Assembly: GCA_944390575.1 (NCBI GenBank)
Contig: CALXQJ010000002.1
Span: 472,418-536,417, forward strand
Length of the DNA stretch: 64,000 bases
Direction of reading: 5' to 3'
Origin: an uncultured Spirochaetota bacterium
GTDB taxonomy: Bacteria; Spirochaetota; Brachyspiria; Brachyspirales; Brachyspiraceae
The position numbers and the translations under genes were made by a program. Below the pieces are notes generated by a model, which was given only the letters and a program-made list of their open reading frames with translations, was not told the DNA's origin and searched no databases. Of this stretch, positions 55,087 to 64,000 are shown one piece after another. The stretch's first letter is position 1. Every line of letters begins with the position of its first letter.

Positions 55087-58000
55087 ATGTTATCTATTCT
55101 AAATCTTGTTCTAATGTTTGTTATACCTACTATTATTGTCGGAATATATAGGATAATTGATAACAAAAAAAGTAAAAATACTGAAAATTTAACAGATATT
55201 TTTGCTGAAGAAAAGGCAGCATTAGAAGGCATTATAGAAGAAAAAATCTCTGAAGTTCGTGATAATGCTATAGATTTGGAAATAGCAGTTAAAAAAGCAG
55301 GATATATTAGCAAATCTATGGAAGAAGATTTAGCTAAACTTAATAATAAAATAGAGTCTTATAAGGATTATAAAGCTGCAGTTTCACAGTATCAAGAACA
55401 AGTTGATGCTCTTGAAGAGGCTTATCTTGAAATTCTAAATAAAGTAGATACTGTTCTAAAAGAGCGTAATACTATAGAAAAAACATATAAAAGAATATCT
55501 GATGTAAAAAGTCGTATGATAGATATAGAAAAAAATGTATCTTCTATGCAGGATAAACTTATAGATTCTTATAATAATAAACTTAATGAGTTTGAAACAG
55601 GTCTTTATCAGCGTTTTGAGACTCTTACTAATAATATAATGGCTCGTGATGCTCATTATACAGATATGGCAGAGCAAGAAAAAGCTAAAGTAGCTGCTTT
55701 AACTGAAGAGTTTAAAGATAATATTGCTAAAAAAGAACAATTATTTACAAATCATCTTACAGAATTAGCAGAAAGAACAGCAAGACAAAATATAGAACAG
55801 CTTGCTACCTTATTTGATAAAGGTAGAGAGGAACTTGCTTCTAAGTATTCATCTTTTGCTGATGAGATTAATGCTAAGTCTAAAGATATAGAAAGTAGAT
55901 ATGATACTTTATCACAGTCTAAAGATGGTCTTGAAAATGAACTTCTTAGCCTTAGAGATATAATTAAAGAAAGACTTGATGATATTACCGCTTCTACAGT
56001 TAAAGAATTTAATGATGAAATGCAGAAAACTAAAGAGATGCTCTACTCTACTCTTAAAGATGGTCTTGCAAAGATAGGTGAAGAGAGAGAAGAATTCTTA
56101 GACTCTATAGAACAAAAAGCTTTAAGTTTAGAATTATCTATAGATGCTATTCAAAATAAGGCTGATTATATATCTAAAGATTATTCTGATAAAAAAGCAC
56201 AGTTGGAAGAAGATTTTGTGGCTTTAAAAGATAATATTAGCAGTAGGCTTGTATCTGAAGTAGAGTCTTTTTCTGATAATATTAGAAGTATTTTAGAAAA
56301 TGAAGAAGATGGTGTTATAACTTTATATAGAAATAAAACTAAAGAGCTTTCTAATTTAATTGTTGCTATTGATGGTATGAGTGAAGAAGCTATGATTAAG
56401 GCTGAAAGTAAGTTTGAAGAATTATTTCAGGATATTGAAAAATTAAAGCAAGAAGTATTAGCTAAAACTCAGGATGATATGGAGTATTCTATTGATAACA
56501 CTAGAAGTTCTTTAATAGCTGAAATTAATGAACTTAGAAATGATGTTGAGGCTGAAACTGGTTTTTTAAAAGATAAAGTAGATGAAATACATTATCAAAC
56601 ATCTGAGATAGTTTCTATATTGAATAATAAACAAGAAGAAATAATAGACTCTCTAACTTTAGAGAAGGAATATTTATATAAAGATTTAGAAAATCAAGCT
56701 AATGTAAAAATAGAACAGCTTGAAAATCAATTTAATAATATTAAAACAGACTTTGAAAATAAAATTGATAATTATCTGACTAATACATCTAAAGACTTAG
56801 AGAATTTGGATAATAAACTTGTAGAGCTTAAAGATAAATATCAAAAAGAATCTGACAATATAGATACTCTAACAAAAAATACTGAGTATAATATAAAAGA
56901 GAACTTAGAAAAGCGTATAGATTTACTTGATAAAGCTACAATAGATATAAAAAAGTTTGTAGATGATTCTAATGAAAAATTAAATACTGGTATTAGAAAT
57001 GCTGAAAATAGTATTGAAAATATTAAAAAAGATATGACTGAGTATAGTGAAGATTATATGAATAATTTAAAAACTCAGCTTAGAGATATAATAGAAAACT
57101 ATGAACAAACTAAAATGAAAACATTAACTGATACTATAGAATCAGTTATACTTCAAGTTGGAGATAGTGAAAAAAAACATAATGATATAATGACTTCATT
57201 AGAAACTGCTTTTTCTTCTTTTAAGGAAAAAGTTGATGAATCTTTAGAATCTAATAAAAATTATACTGAAAAACACAAACAAAATATTGTAGATATTCTT
57301 CATAATGAGCTGCTTCAGGCTACTAATTCTTTTGATACTCTTCTTAATGAAAAAAGAGATAGTATGAATAAAATTAAAGAAGAGCTTGATGATGTTATTA
57401 TTAAAATAAATAATGAAAAAGAAGACTTTGAAAATAAGCTTAATACTATATACGATAAAGCTGATAGTAAGGAGCAGACATTAATTTCTGATATAGAAAA
57501 TAAGTATATTTCTTTAGGTGAAAAGATAGATACTTTATTTGATGATAGAAAAAATAAATTAGATGCTATGAGTGAGGAGTATTCTAATATTATATCTTCT
57601 TCCTACTCTACTCTTAAAGAGGAATATGATAATTTAAAGAGTAACTCTGATTTAGTTAATGATGAGTATAAAAATAGACTTGATTTGTTATCTGAAAGAT
57701 TATCTGATATATCATCTATTGCTGATAGTTTAAAAGAAAATGTTGATAATAGATTTAGTAGTATAAATACAACATTAGATGAAATTGAGAATAACACTAC
57801 TATAGCAGTTAATAATCTAAAAGAAGAGGTTCAAAAAACTAAAGATGAAGCTATAAATATTCTTGCTACTTTAAGAGAAGATACTGTATCTACATTAGAA
57901 GATTTTAAAGATAATGCTAAAGAGGCATTTGATATATTTAAAGATGATTTATCTTTAAGAGTAGATGAAGTAAAAAATGATGCTACTAATATTTTAGACT

Positions 58001-61000
58001 CTATAAAAGATGATAGTTTAAGTGCTATTGATAAGTTTAGAGAGGATATTAACTTAGAGTTTGAGTCTGTAAAAGAGGATGTTAATCTTTATGCTGATAC
58101 TGTAAAATCTAATATAGGTGATAGACTATCTGAGATAGATTCTTATATTATAGACTTAAAAGAAAGTATTGATAATAATACTTCTAATATTTTAGCTAAT
58201 TTGAATGATAGAGAAAACTCTATATTAGGTGCTTTAGAAAATAAGCAAAATGAGTTGACTAATATTTTAGAAAATCAAGTTAATTCTAAAATGGAAAAGT
58301 TAGAAAATGATTTAGTAGACTTAAAGTCTAAATTTGAAGATAATATAGACTATAAAATAGAAAATACTATTAAAGAAATAGATGATGTTAATGTATTATT
58401 AGATGAGCTTAGAAATCAGTATAAAGAAGAGTCTAAAAATATAGAGGCTACTGTACAAAATACTGAAGAAGCAATAAAGGAAAGAATAGAAAACAGAATT
58501 AATTTATTAGAAGAATCATCTAAGGCTTTAGAGTCTCTTATAAATGAAGCTAATGATAAAATATATAGTAATTTACAAGATACACAAAATGAATTAAATA
58601 GTGTTAATAGTAAAATATCTGATTATGGTACTGCTTATATGCAGGAATTAAAAATAGAATTAAATAATTATAAAGATACTAAAGTACAAACTATAAATGA
58701 TAGCATAAACTCTATACTTGATCATGTTAATGAAAGTGAAAAAAAGCATAATGATATGATTAGTGATATAGCTAATTCTTTTGAAGAGTTTAATAAGAAA
58801 ATAGATGATAAAGTTAATGAAAATAATGAGATAGCTGAGAATAATAAAAGAAATATTGTAGAGGCTCTTCATAATGAGCTTGTTATTGCTACTGAATCTT
58901 TTGATAGTCTTTTAAATGATAAAAGAGATTATATGAATAAAATTAAAGATGAAATAGAAGATGTACTTAATAGAAGTTCTGATGTAAAAGAGTCTTTTGA
59001 TAAAACTATCAATAGTATTTATAAGACTGCTGAAATTAAAGAAAAAGAATTATTGTCTTCTATTAAAGATAGATATGATGAATTATCTGATAATTTAATA
59101 AGACTTTTTAATGATAGACAAACTCAGTTAAATAATATGAATGATAAGTATTATGAAATGATGAAAACAGCATTTGATGAGCTTAGAGATGAATATGAAC
59201 AATTACAAGATCATTCAAACTTAATTACTGATGAATATAAAGTACGTATGGAGGATTTATCATTAAAGTTAGGTGAATTATCTAATACTACTGAGTTTAT
59301 AAAAAATAGTATAGATGAAAAAATTGTAGATGGTAAAGATATAATTAATGAGTATATTGAAAATAGCAAATCTATACTTGATTCTTATGTTTCTGAAAAT
59401 AAGGTAAATATAGATGAAAAGTATAATGAACTTGCTTCTTTTGTCTCTGATAAGAAAGAGTTTATAGAAAAAGAGTTTGAAACTATTCTTGCAAATATTA
59501 ATAAAGATATAGATCCTCAATTAGAAGAGATTAAACTTATTATTAATAATGCAATAGAAAAATATAATAATGACATTAAGTCTATAGAAGATTATAGAGA
59601 TAATAAAAATGCTTCTATAAAAGAAGAGCTTGAAGGTATATCTTCAAATATTAGAGATGATTTTAATAATTATAAAAAGCTATTAGAAGAAGTGTATCAT
59701 AATGAAAAAGAAGTATTAAATAATTATGTTGACAACTTAAAAGATATAATGAAAGAAGAGACTGATTCTAATATAGAAAGAAAATCATCTTATATAGATA
59801 ATTATTTAAATAAAACATCGGAAGAACTTGATAATAAAGTTATTAGTATTAATAATGATTTAACTTCTTCATTTAATGAATTATATGAGAAAGTTAATAA
59901 TTTATTAGAAGAAGCCGATGTATTAGCTAATAATAAATTTGAAGAGCTAAAAATAGATTTATTATCTAATTTTGACTCTATAAAAGAAGAGCTTATTGAT
60001 TTTAGAGATTCTTTAGATGATAGATTTAAAGAGCAAACTAATAAGCTTATTAATGATAATGAAAATATGCTTTCTATAGTAGAAGATTATGTTAATAAGT
60101 TTTCTAAAATAGATAAATTATCAGATATGATTTCTGAGCTTAAAGAAGAAGTTAACAGTGAGATAGAAGTATTAAAGACAGATTTAATTGAATATAATTC
60201 TAATTTTGATTCATTAATAGATGAGCTTAAGAGAATTATAGTTACAAAAGAAGAATTTGAAGATTTAAGAAATAGTGAAAAAGAATTATTAATAAATCAG
60301 TTGGATGATATTAAGGAAGAATTTGAAATATTTAAGTCTCAAATAATAAGATCTACTGATATAGAAATACCTGCCCTATTTGATGAAGAGAGAGAAAGAC
60401 TTGAATCTATGTTTGAGGATTTCTCAAAGAGTGTTTTAATTAGAATATCTGATACTGAAAATGATATAAAAAATATTATTTCTGAAGATATTGATCTATT
60501 AATGTCGCAACTTGATAATTTACAAAAAGATGTTAATAATATAAAAGATGATAATAGAGTTGATGTATTATCAGAAGAAAAAATGAAATTAGAAACTTCT
60601 ATATCTGATCTTAAAGATAGTTTTGATAAGATAGTAAATTTAGAAAGTGATTTTAATTCATTAAAAGAAAGAATGGAAGGCATAGACTCTACTTTAAAAT
60701 ATGATGTTGAGAGTTTATCTAATAAATTAATAGATTTTAAAGATAATATAGAAGAAAAAATAGAGTCAGATTCTAATAGTATACTTAATGATTTATCTTC
60801 TTTAAACGTTAACTTTGAAGAATTACAAGATACTTTATTAGATTCTATAAATAAGGCTGATAATTTAGAAAATAGATTTGATAGTTTATATAAAGAGCTT
60901 ACTGAACAAAATGAAAAGTTCAAAAATAGATTAGAAAATAGAATATCATATTTTGAAGATACTTGGTCTGATAATTCTAAAATAAAGTCTATATTTAATG

Positions 61001-64000
61001 AAGATATTAAAGAAGAAATAGAAGCTTTAAGAAAAGTAGCTGATATTAAGTTTGAAAATTATATTTTTTCTTTGAATGAAAAAATTCAGAATATAGAGTC
61101 TGGTATAGAAAATTGGAAAAATGAGCATGTTAATGATTTATTGGCTAAGTTAGAGGAAGCTAAAAAGAGTATAGAAGATTATATTAGTAATTCTGATAAT
61201 AAGAAAAATGAATTTATAGATGAAATGTTAAAATCTATAGAGTATAAACAAAAAGAGATTTATGCTAAAATAGATGAGAAGATTTTAAATATAGATAATA
61301 AATTATCTGAAATAGATTCTACTATAAATACAGATATTGCTAATTCTTTAGAAGATATTGAAGAAAAAATACTAAATGCTATAAACAAGTATGAAGATGA
61401 AATTAAATATATTGAACATCATAGAGAGTCTGAAAAAGAGTTAATAATTTCAGATATAAATGATCTACTTAATAATATAAGAAGTGAGTATGAAGAATAT
61501 TCTTTATTGTTAGATTCTACTTATGAAAAATCTGTCTCTAATTTAGAAGATAAATTATTAGATATTAAAGATAGTATAGAAAAAGCTAGAGAAGAATCTG
61601 AAAAGAAACATATTTTAAATGAAAAAAATTATATAGATGATTATTTGAAGTCTTATTCTGATAATATTAATAATGAAATTTCAGAAAAGATTAATTTATT
61701 AGATTCTACTAAAGAAGAATTAAGAAATATGCTTAAAAATTCTTTAATTAAATTTGAAGAAGAATCTAATACTAAAATTAAAGATATAATAGAAAAAATA
61801 GAAAAAGAGACTAATGAAAAGCTTGCTAATTATTCTTCTTATATAGATGAATTAAGTCGTTATGAAAGTATTATAGATGATAAGATTAATAATCAGTTTA
61901 ATATTATTAATGATAAACTTTCTGTTGATATAGATGATGTAAAAAATAAATATAAGAATTTGAGTTCTGATTTTGCAGAAGCATTAGATTTAGTAAAAAA
62001 GTCTATTTTAGATAGGGATGAGTTAATAGAACTTCAAGCTAATGAAAAAACAGACTTATTAGCTCATATTGATAATATTAGACTTGATTTTGAAAACTTT
62101 AAAAATGACTCTACTTCTAATATTAATTCTTTTATTACAGAGGAAAGAGATAGAATAGAATTATTTTTTGATGATATTATAGCTAGAGTAAATAATTATG
62201 AAGGTGATATAAACTATATTAAAGATATTTTAGTAGAAGATAAAACTTCTATTTTGGAGAAGATAGAAGAAATTAGAGATGATGTTAATAATATAAAAGA
62301 AGATGATACTATAGTTAAATTATCTTTAGAAAAAGATGCTTTAGAAGATGCTTTTGAAAATATTAAGAAAGATTTCTCTAAACTTGAAGAATTAGAATTA
62401 GATTTTACTAAGATTAAAGATAGTATAAGAGATATAGATAATAAGTATGAATCTTTAGATAGTAATATTATTTCAATAAAAGATAATATGTCTGATATTA
62501 GTACTGGTATTAATGTTATTGAAAGTAGACTTGATGATAAAGTTGAGTTAGACAACTACTCTACTGCTCTTAATTCTTTATATGAAAATATAGAGATTTT
62601 AGATAGTAATATTTCTACTCTAAAGTCTGATTTAGAAAATGCATTAAGTAAGTCATTAGAATTAGAAAACTCTATTGATATAGAGAAAAAAGATTTAGAA
62701 AATAGAATTATTTCTATAAATGATAATATTGCTTCATTAATACTTGATAAAAATTCTTCTAAAGAACTATTTAATGAGGAATTAATTAAATTATCAGATT
62801 TATTTGATAAAGTAAAAAATGAAAATGTTAGTTTTAGAGAAAGATTAGAGAAACGTATAGAGCATTTTGAAGATACTTGGTCTGATAGTACTAAGATAAG
62901 AAGTCTTTATGCTAGTGAATTACGTAATGAGCTTGAGATTATCAAACAAGATAATGATATTAAGTTTGAATCTTATCTAAATAATATTAAAGAAAAAATA
63001 GAAAGTATTGATTCTGATATTAATGAGTGGAAAGATGAAAAAATTAATGATTTAATTATTAAATTAGAAGAAGCTAAAAATAGTATTTCGGATTATTTAT
63101 TATCTAATGAAAATACTAAGAATGAACTTATTTCTAATATTATTAAAAATATAGAAGAGAAAGAAAGTATTATTTATGATAATTTGGATAAAAAGATTTT
63201 AAATATAGATGATAAACTTTCTTCTTTTGATATTAATATTTCTAATAATATGGAAGAGTTTTATAGTAAGTTAAATAACACTGTTAAAGAATATGAAAAA
63301 AGTATCAAAGATATAGAGACTATAAAAAATGATGAACATTCTAAAGCTTTAGAGTATGTAAATAGCTTAAATAAAGATTTAGATACTACTTTTAATAATT
63401 ATAAATCAGAAATATCAGATTTATATAATAAAACTTTAGATTCTTTTAATGAGTATTCTCAAACTATTACTTCTGATCTACAGAATAAAATTAGTACTTT
63501 TAAAGAAGAGTATGAATCTGGAGAAAATAAATATCTTAATGATTATTTAGATAAATATAGTATAGAGATAGATAATAAATTATCAGAAAAAGTTGAGTTA
63601 TTAAATAATTCTTTTGATAATTTAAGAAGTAAATTAGATTCAGATATAGATTCATTAAAATCTAATATAGTATCCTTAGAGGATAAGGTATCTAGTTTAT
63701 CTATTTTAGAGTCTAGTTTATCTACTATTAGTGATAGATTTGATAAAGAGATAGAATTATTAAGAAATCAGAATAAGGAATTGAGTGTAGACTTCTCAGA
63801 AGCTTTAGATAAGGTAAGAGAAACTTTATTAAGCAGAGAAGATTTATTATCATTATATAATGAAGATAGATCATTATTCTTTAATAATTTAGATAGTTTA
63901 AGATTAGAACTTAATAATTTTAAGAATGATTTAAGAGATAGTCAATTAGAAGATATTAATTCTTTATTTAACTTAGAGCGCGAGAAGATATTAGATAGTT
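55087..64000 (+). CDS. Giant membrane-anchored coiled-coil protein (3' end beyond the window)
   Basis: One frame stays open from ATG 55087 to the window end: 2,971 codons and no stop. GGAG at 55075-55078 is eight bases before the ATG. Residues 3-22 (SILNLVLMFVIPTIIVGIYR) form a single membrane helix with KKSK after it, so the rest probably faces the cytoplasm. The remainder is almost all long alpha-helix, rich in Glu, Asp, Lys, Asn, Ser, Ile and Leu with heptad-like spacing, and I noticed no Cys, very few Pro and few Trp. Two families of long internal repeats are listed separately. No ATPase motif (so not an SMC/MukB) was seen in this part. Possible roles: a cytoskeletal or cell-envelope tether. 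Minus-strand frames inside it are shadows. Confidence 0.85.
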   Translation, partial: MLSILNLVLMFVIPTIIVGIYRIIDNKKSKNTENLTDIFAEEKAALEGIIEEKISEVRDNAIDLEIAVKKAGYISKSMEEDLAKLNNKIESYKDYKAAVSQYQEQVDALEEAYLEILNKVDTVLKERNTIEKTYKRISDVKSRMIDIEKNVSSMQDKLIDSYNNKLNEFETGLYQRFETLTNNIMARDAHYTDMAEQEKAKVAALTEEFKDNIAKKEQLFTNHLTELAERTARQNIEQLATLFDKGREELASKYSSFADEINAKSKDIESRYDTLSQSKDGLENELLSLRDIIKERLDDITASTVKEFNDEMQKTKEMLYSTLKDGLAKIGEEREEFLDSIEQKALSLELSIDAIQNKADYISKDYSDKKAQLEEDFVALKDNISSRLVSEVESFSDNIRSILENEEDGVITLYRNKTKELSNLIVAIDGMSEEAMIKAESKFEELFQDIEKLKQEVLAKTQDDMEYSIDNTRSSLIAEINELRNDVEAETGFLKDKVDEIHYQTSEIVSILNNKQEEIIDSLTLEKEYLYKDLENQANVKIEQLENQFNNIKTDFENKIDNYLTNTSKDLENLDNKLVELKDKYQKESDNIDTLTKNTEYNIKENLEKRIDLLDKATIDIKKFVDDSNEKLNTGIRNAENSIENIKKDMTEYSEDYMNNLKTQLRDIIENYEQTKMKTLTDTIESVILQVGDSEKKHNDIMTSLETAFSSFKEKVDESLESNKNYTEKHKQNIVDILHNELLQATNSFDTLLNEKRDSMNKIKEELDDVIIKINNEKEDFENKLNTIYDKADSKEQTLISDIENKYISLGEKIDTLFDDRKNKLDAMSEEYSNIISSSYSTLKEEYDNLKSNSDLVNDEYKNRLDLLSERLSDISSIADSLKENVDNRFSSINTTLDEIENNTTIAVNNLKEEVQKTKDEAINILATLREDTVSTLEDFKDNAKEAFDIFKDDLSLRVDEVKNDATNILDSIKDDSLSAIDKFREDINLEFESVKEDVNLYADTVKSNIGDRLSEIDSYIIDLKESIDNNTSNILANLNDRENSILGALENKQNELTNILENQVNSKMEKLENDLVDLKSKFEDNIDYKIENTIKEIDDVNVLLDELRNQYKEESKNIEATVQNTEEAIKERIENRINLLEESSKALESLINEANDKIYSNLQDTQNELNSVNSKISDYGTAYMQELKIELNNYKDTKVQTINDSINSILDHVNESEKKHNDMISDIANSFEEFNKKIDDKVNENNEIAENNKRNIVEALHNELVIATESFDSLLNDKRDYMNKIKDEIEDVLNRSSDVKESFDKTINSIYKTAEIKEKELLSSIKDRYDELSDNLIRLFNDRQTQLNNMNDKYYEMMKTAFDELRDEYEQLQDHSNLITDEYKVRMEDLSLKLGELSNTTEFIKNSIDEKIVDGKDIINEYIENSKSILDSYVSENKVNIDEKYNELASFVSDKKEFIEKEFETILANINKDIDPQLEEIKLIINNAIEKYNNDIKSIEDYRDNKNASIKEELEGISSNIRDDFNNYKKLLEEVYHNEKEVLNNYVDNLKDIMKEETDSNIERKSSYIDNYLNKTSEELDNKVISINNDLTSSFNELYEKVNNLLEEADVLANNKFEELKIDLLSNFDSIKEELIDFRDSLDDRFKEQTNKLINDNENMLSIVEDYVNKFSKIDKLSDMISELKEEVNSEIEVLKTDLIEYNSNFDSLIDELKRIIVTKEEFEDLRNSEKELLINQLDDIKEEFEIFKSQIIRSTDIEIPALFDEERERLESMFEDFSKSVLIRISDTENDIKNIISEDIDLLMSQLDNLQKDVNNIKDDNRVDVLSEEKMKLETSISDLKDSFDKIVNLESDFNSLKERMEGIDSTLKYDVESLSNKLIDFKDNIEEKIESDSNSILNDLSSLNVNFEELQDTLLDSINKADNLENRFDSLYKELTEQNEKFKNRLENRISYFEDTWSDNSKIKSIFNEDIKEEIEALRKVADIKFENYIFSLNEKIQNIESGIENWKNEHVNDLLAKLEEAKKSIEDYISNSDNKKNEFIDEMLKSIEYKQKEIYAKIDEKILNIDNKLSEIDSTINTDIANSLEDIEEKILNAINKYEDEIKYIEHHRESEKELIISDINDLLNNIRSEYEEYSLLLDSTYEKSVSNLEDKLLDIKDSIEKAREESEKKHILNEKNYIDDYLKSYSDNINNEISEKINLLDSTKEELRNMLKNSLIKFEEESNTKIKDIIEKIEKETNEKLANYSSYIDELSRYESIIDDKINNQFNIINDKLSVDIDDVKNKYKNLSSDFAEALDLVKKSILDRDELIELQANEKTDLLAHIDNIRLDFENFKNDSTSNINSFITEERDRIELFFDDIIARVNNYEGDINYIKDILVEDKTSILEKIEEIRDDVNNIKEDDTIVKLSLEKDALEDAFENIKKDFSKLEELELDFTKIKDSIRDIDNKYESLDSNIISIKDNMSDISTGINVIESRLDDKVELDNYSTALNSLYENIEILDSNISTLKSDLENALSKSLELENSIDIEKKDLENRIISINDNIASLILDKNSSKELFNEELIKLSDLFDKVKNENVSFRERLEKRIEHFEDTWSDSTKIRSLYASELRNELEIIKQDNDIKFESYLNNIKEKIESIDSDINEWKDEKINDLIIKLEEAKNSISDYLLSNENTKNELISNIIKNIEEKESIIYDNLDKKILNIDDKLSSFDINISNNMEEFYSKLNNTVKEYEKSIKDIETIKNDEHSKALEYVNSLNKDLDTTFNNYKSEISDLYNKTLDSFNEYSQTITSDLQNKISTFKEEYESGENKYLNDYLDKYSIEIDNKLSEKVELLNNSFDNLRSKLDSDIDSLKSNIVSLEDKVSSLSILESSLSTISDRFDKEIELLRNQNKELSVDFSEALDKVRETLLSREDLLSLYNEDRSLFFNNLDSLRLELNNFKNDLRDSQLEDINSLFNLEREKILDS
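56686..57762 (+). repeat. Coiled-coil repeat family 1, copy 1
   Basis: Protein-level repeat in the giant gene. Landmarks: LENQANVKIEQLENQ, GDSEKKHNDIMTSLETAF (Ser at 57166), NIVDILHNELLQATNSFDTL, DLVNDEYKNRLDLLSERL. Recurs 523 residues (1,569 bases) later; ends approximate. Confidence 0.7.
58267..59331 (+). repeat. Coiled-coil repeat family 1, copy 2
   Basis: Landmarks matching copy 1: LENQVNSKMEKLEN, NESEKKHNDMISDIANSF (Ser at 58735), NIVEALHNELVIATESFDSL, NLITDEYKVRMEDLSLKL. Similar at protein level, diverged in DNA; ends approximate. Confidence 0.7.
60205..61320 (+). repeat. Coiled-coil repeat family 2, copy A
   Basis: Landmarks: FDSLIDELKRIIVTKEEFED, FDEERERLESMFEDF, YFEDTWSDNSKIKS (Trp codon 60964), ENWKNEHVNDLLAKLEEAKK (Trp 61114) and KILNIDNKLSEID. 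The two Trp are exactly 50 residues apart. Confidence 0.7.
61972..63234 (+). repeat. Coiled-coil repeat family 2, copy B
   Basis: Landmarks: FAEALDLVKKSILDRDELIE, ITEERDRIELFFDDI, HFEDTWSDSTKIRS (Trp codon 62878), NEWKDEKINDLIIKLEEAKN (Trp 63028) and KILNIDDKLSSFD. The Trp pair is again 50 residues apart; offset from copy A is 589 residues at the start and 638 at the end. Confidence 0.7.
63793..64000 (+). repeat. Coiled-coil repeat family 2, copy C (start only)
   Basis: FSEALDKVRETLLSREDLLS and INSLFNLEREKI match the beginning of copy B, 607 residues after it. The copy runs past the window. Confidence 0.6.

Noticed and set aside
57603..62555. Minus-strand frames of 60-190 codons, Ser/Leu/Phe-rich, at 57603-57797, 60339-60923 and 62214-62555
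   Set aside because: They are antisense shadows of the giant coiled-coil gene; the Ser-rich composition is the complement of its Asp/Glu/Lys codons, and none has a ribosome binding site or recognisable domain.
1..64000. CRISPR arrays, insertion sequences, integrases, prophage genes
   Set aside because: No short direct repeats with spacers and no transposase or integrase motifs seen on either strand.
55087..64000. SMC/MukB/Rad50 chromosome protein
   Set aside because: The N-terminus is a membrane helix instead of a Walker A head, and scpA is far away; the unseen C-terminus could still change this.

Overview
The window is extremely AT-rich, with T- and G-ending codons and short intergenic gaps. 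Its genes fit a host-associated spirochaete, most likely Brachyspira or a close relative. The supporting signs are repeated ankyrin and TPR proteins, PEGA and FecR-type envelope proteins, a short-form adenylate kinase and a very large coiled-coil gene. The genus is an inference from composition and gene style; no rRNA gene is present to confirm it.

Layout. Bases 1-1825 hold the last residues of a glucose-type PTS EIIA domain followed by treC, so this is probably the end of a trehalose PTS operon. Bases 1834-9874 hold a BrkB-family membrane protein, tRNA-Leu(UAG), a small zinc-ribbon membrane protein, an AlkD-like glycosylase, tsaD, thiM, a secreted FMN-binding protein, a ComEC-type channel behind a TetR regulator, and a divergent GNAT acetyltransferase. 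Bases 9950-15878 hold a GH57 glucan enzyme coupled to a degenerate BioD-like ATPase, then lipoproteins and secreted proteins. Bases 15868-22794 hold an RluA-family pseudouridine synthase, dcd, pgi, an EamA transporter coupled to an ankyrin protein, and mgtE.

Bases 22897-29192 run membrane protein - ribF - rpsO - pnp - chemoreceptor. On the minus strand, 32880 down to 29200 is a tight scpA - murB - radical SAM - GT9 operon. Bases 33010-43717 hold a GT2 glycosyltransferase, a PEGA protein that probably starts at ATT, the adk - nusB - TPR operon, a membrane-anchored ankyrin protein, penicillin-binding protein 1C and a FecR-like protein. Bases 43756-50335 hold a NagE-type PTS EIIC-EIIB without its own EIIA, a DUF1848 protein, and a TetR regulator followed by a CydD/CydC-like ABC exporter pair, with a matching palindromic operator in front of the regulator and in front of the exporter. 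A tRNA-Ile/tRNA-Ala pair lies away from any rRNA, followed by a small ankyrin protein, gpsA, pyrG and a Gfo/Idh/MocA oxidoreductase.

From 55087 to the window end one uninterrupted reading frame of at least 2,971 codons encodes a giant coiled-coil protein with an N-terminal membrane anchor. It contains two families of long-period internal repeats. It is the most unusual object here and is unfinished at base 64000.

Most genes are housekeeping: sugar uptake and glycolysis, nucleotide and cofactor metabolism, cell-wall synthesis, translation and RNA decay. The accessory material is the ankyrin, TPR and PEGA proteins, the small secreted proteins and the giant protein. I see no CRISPR array, insertion sequence, phage or integrase gene.
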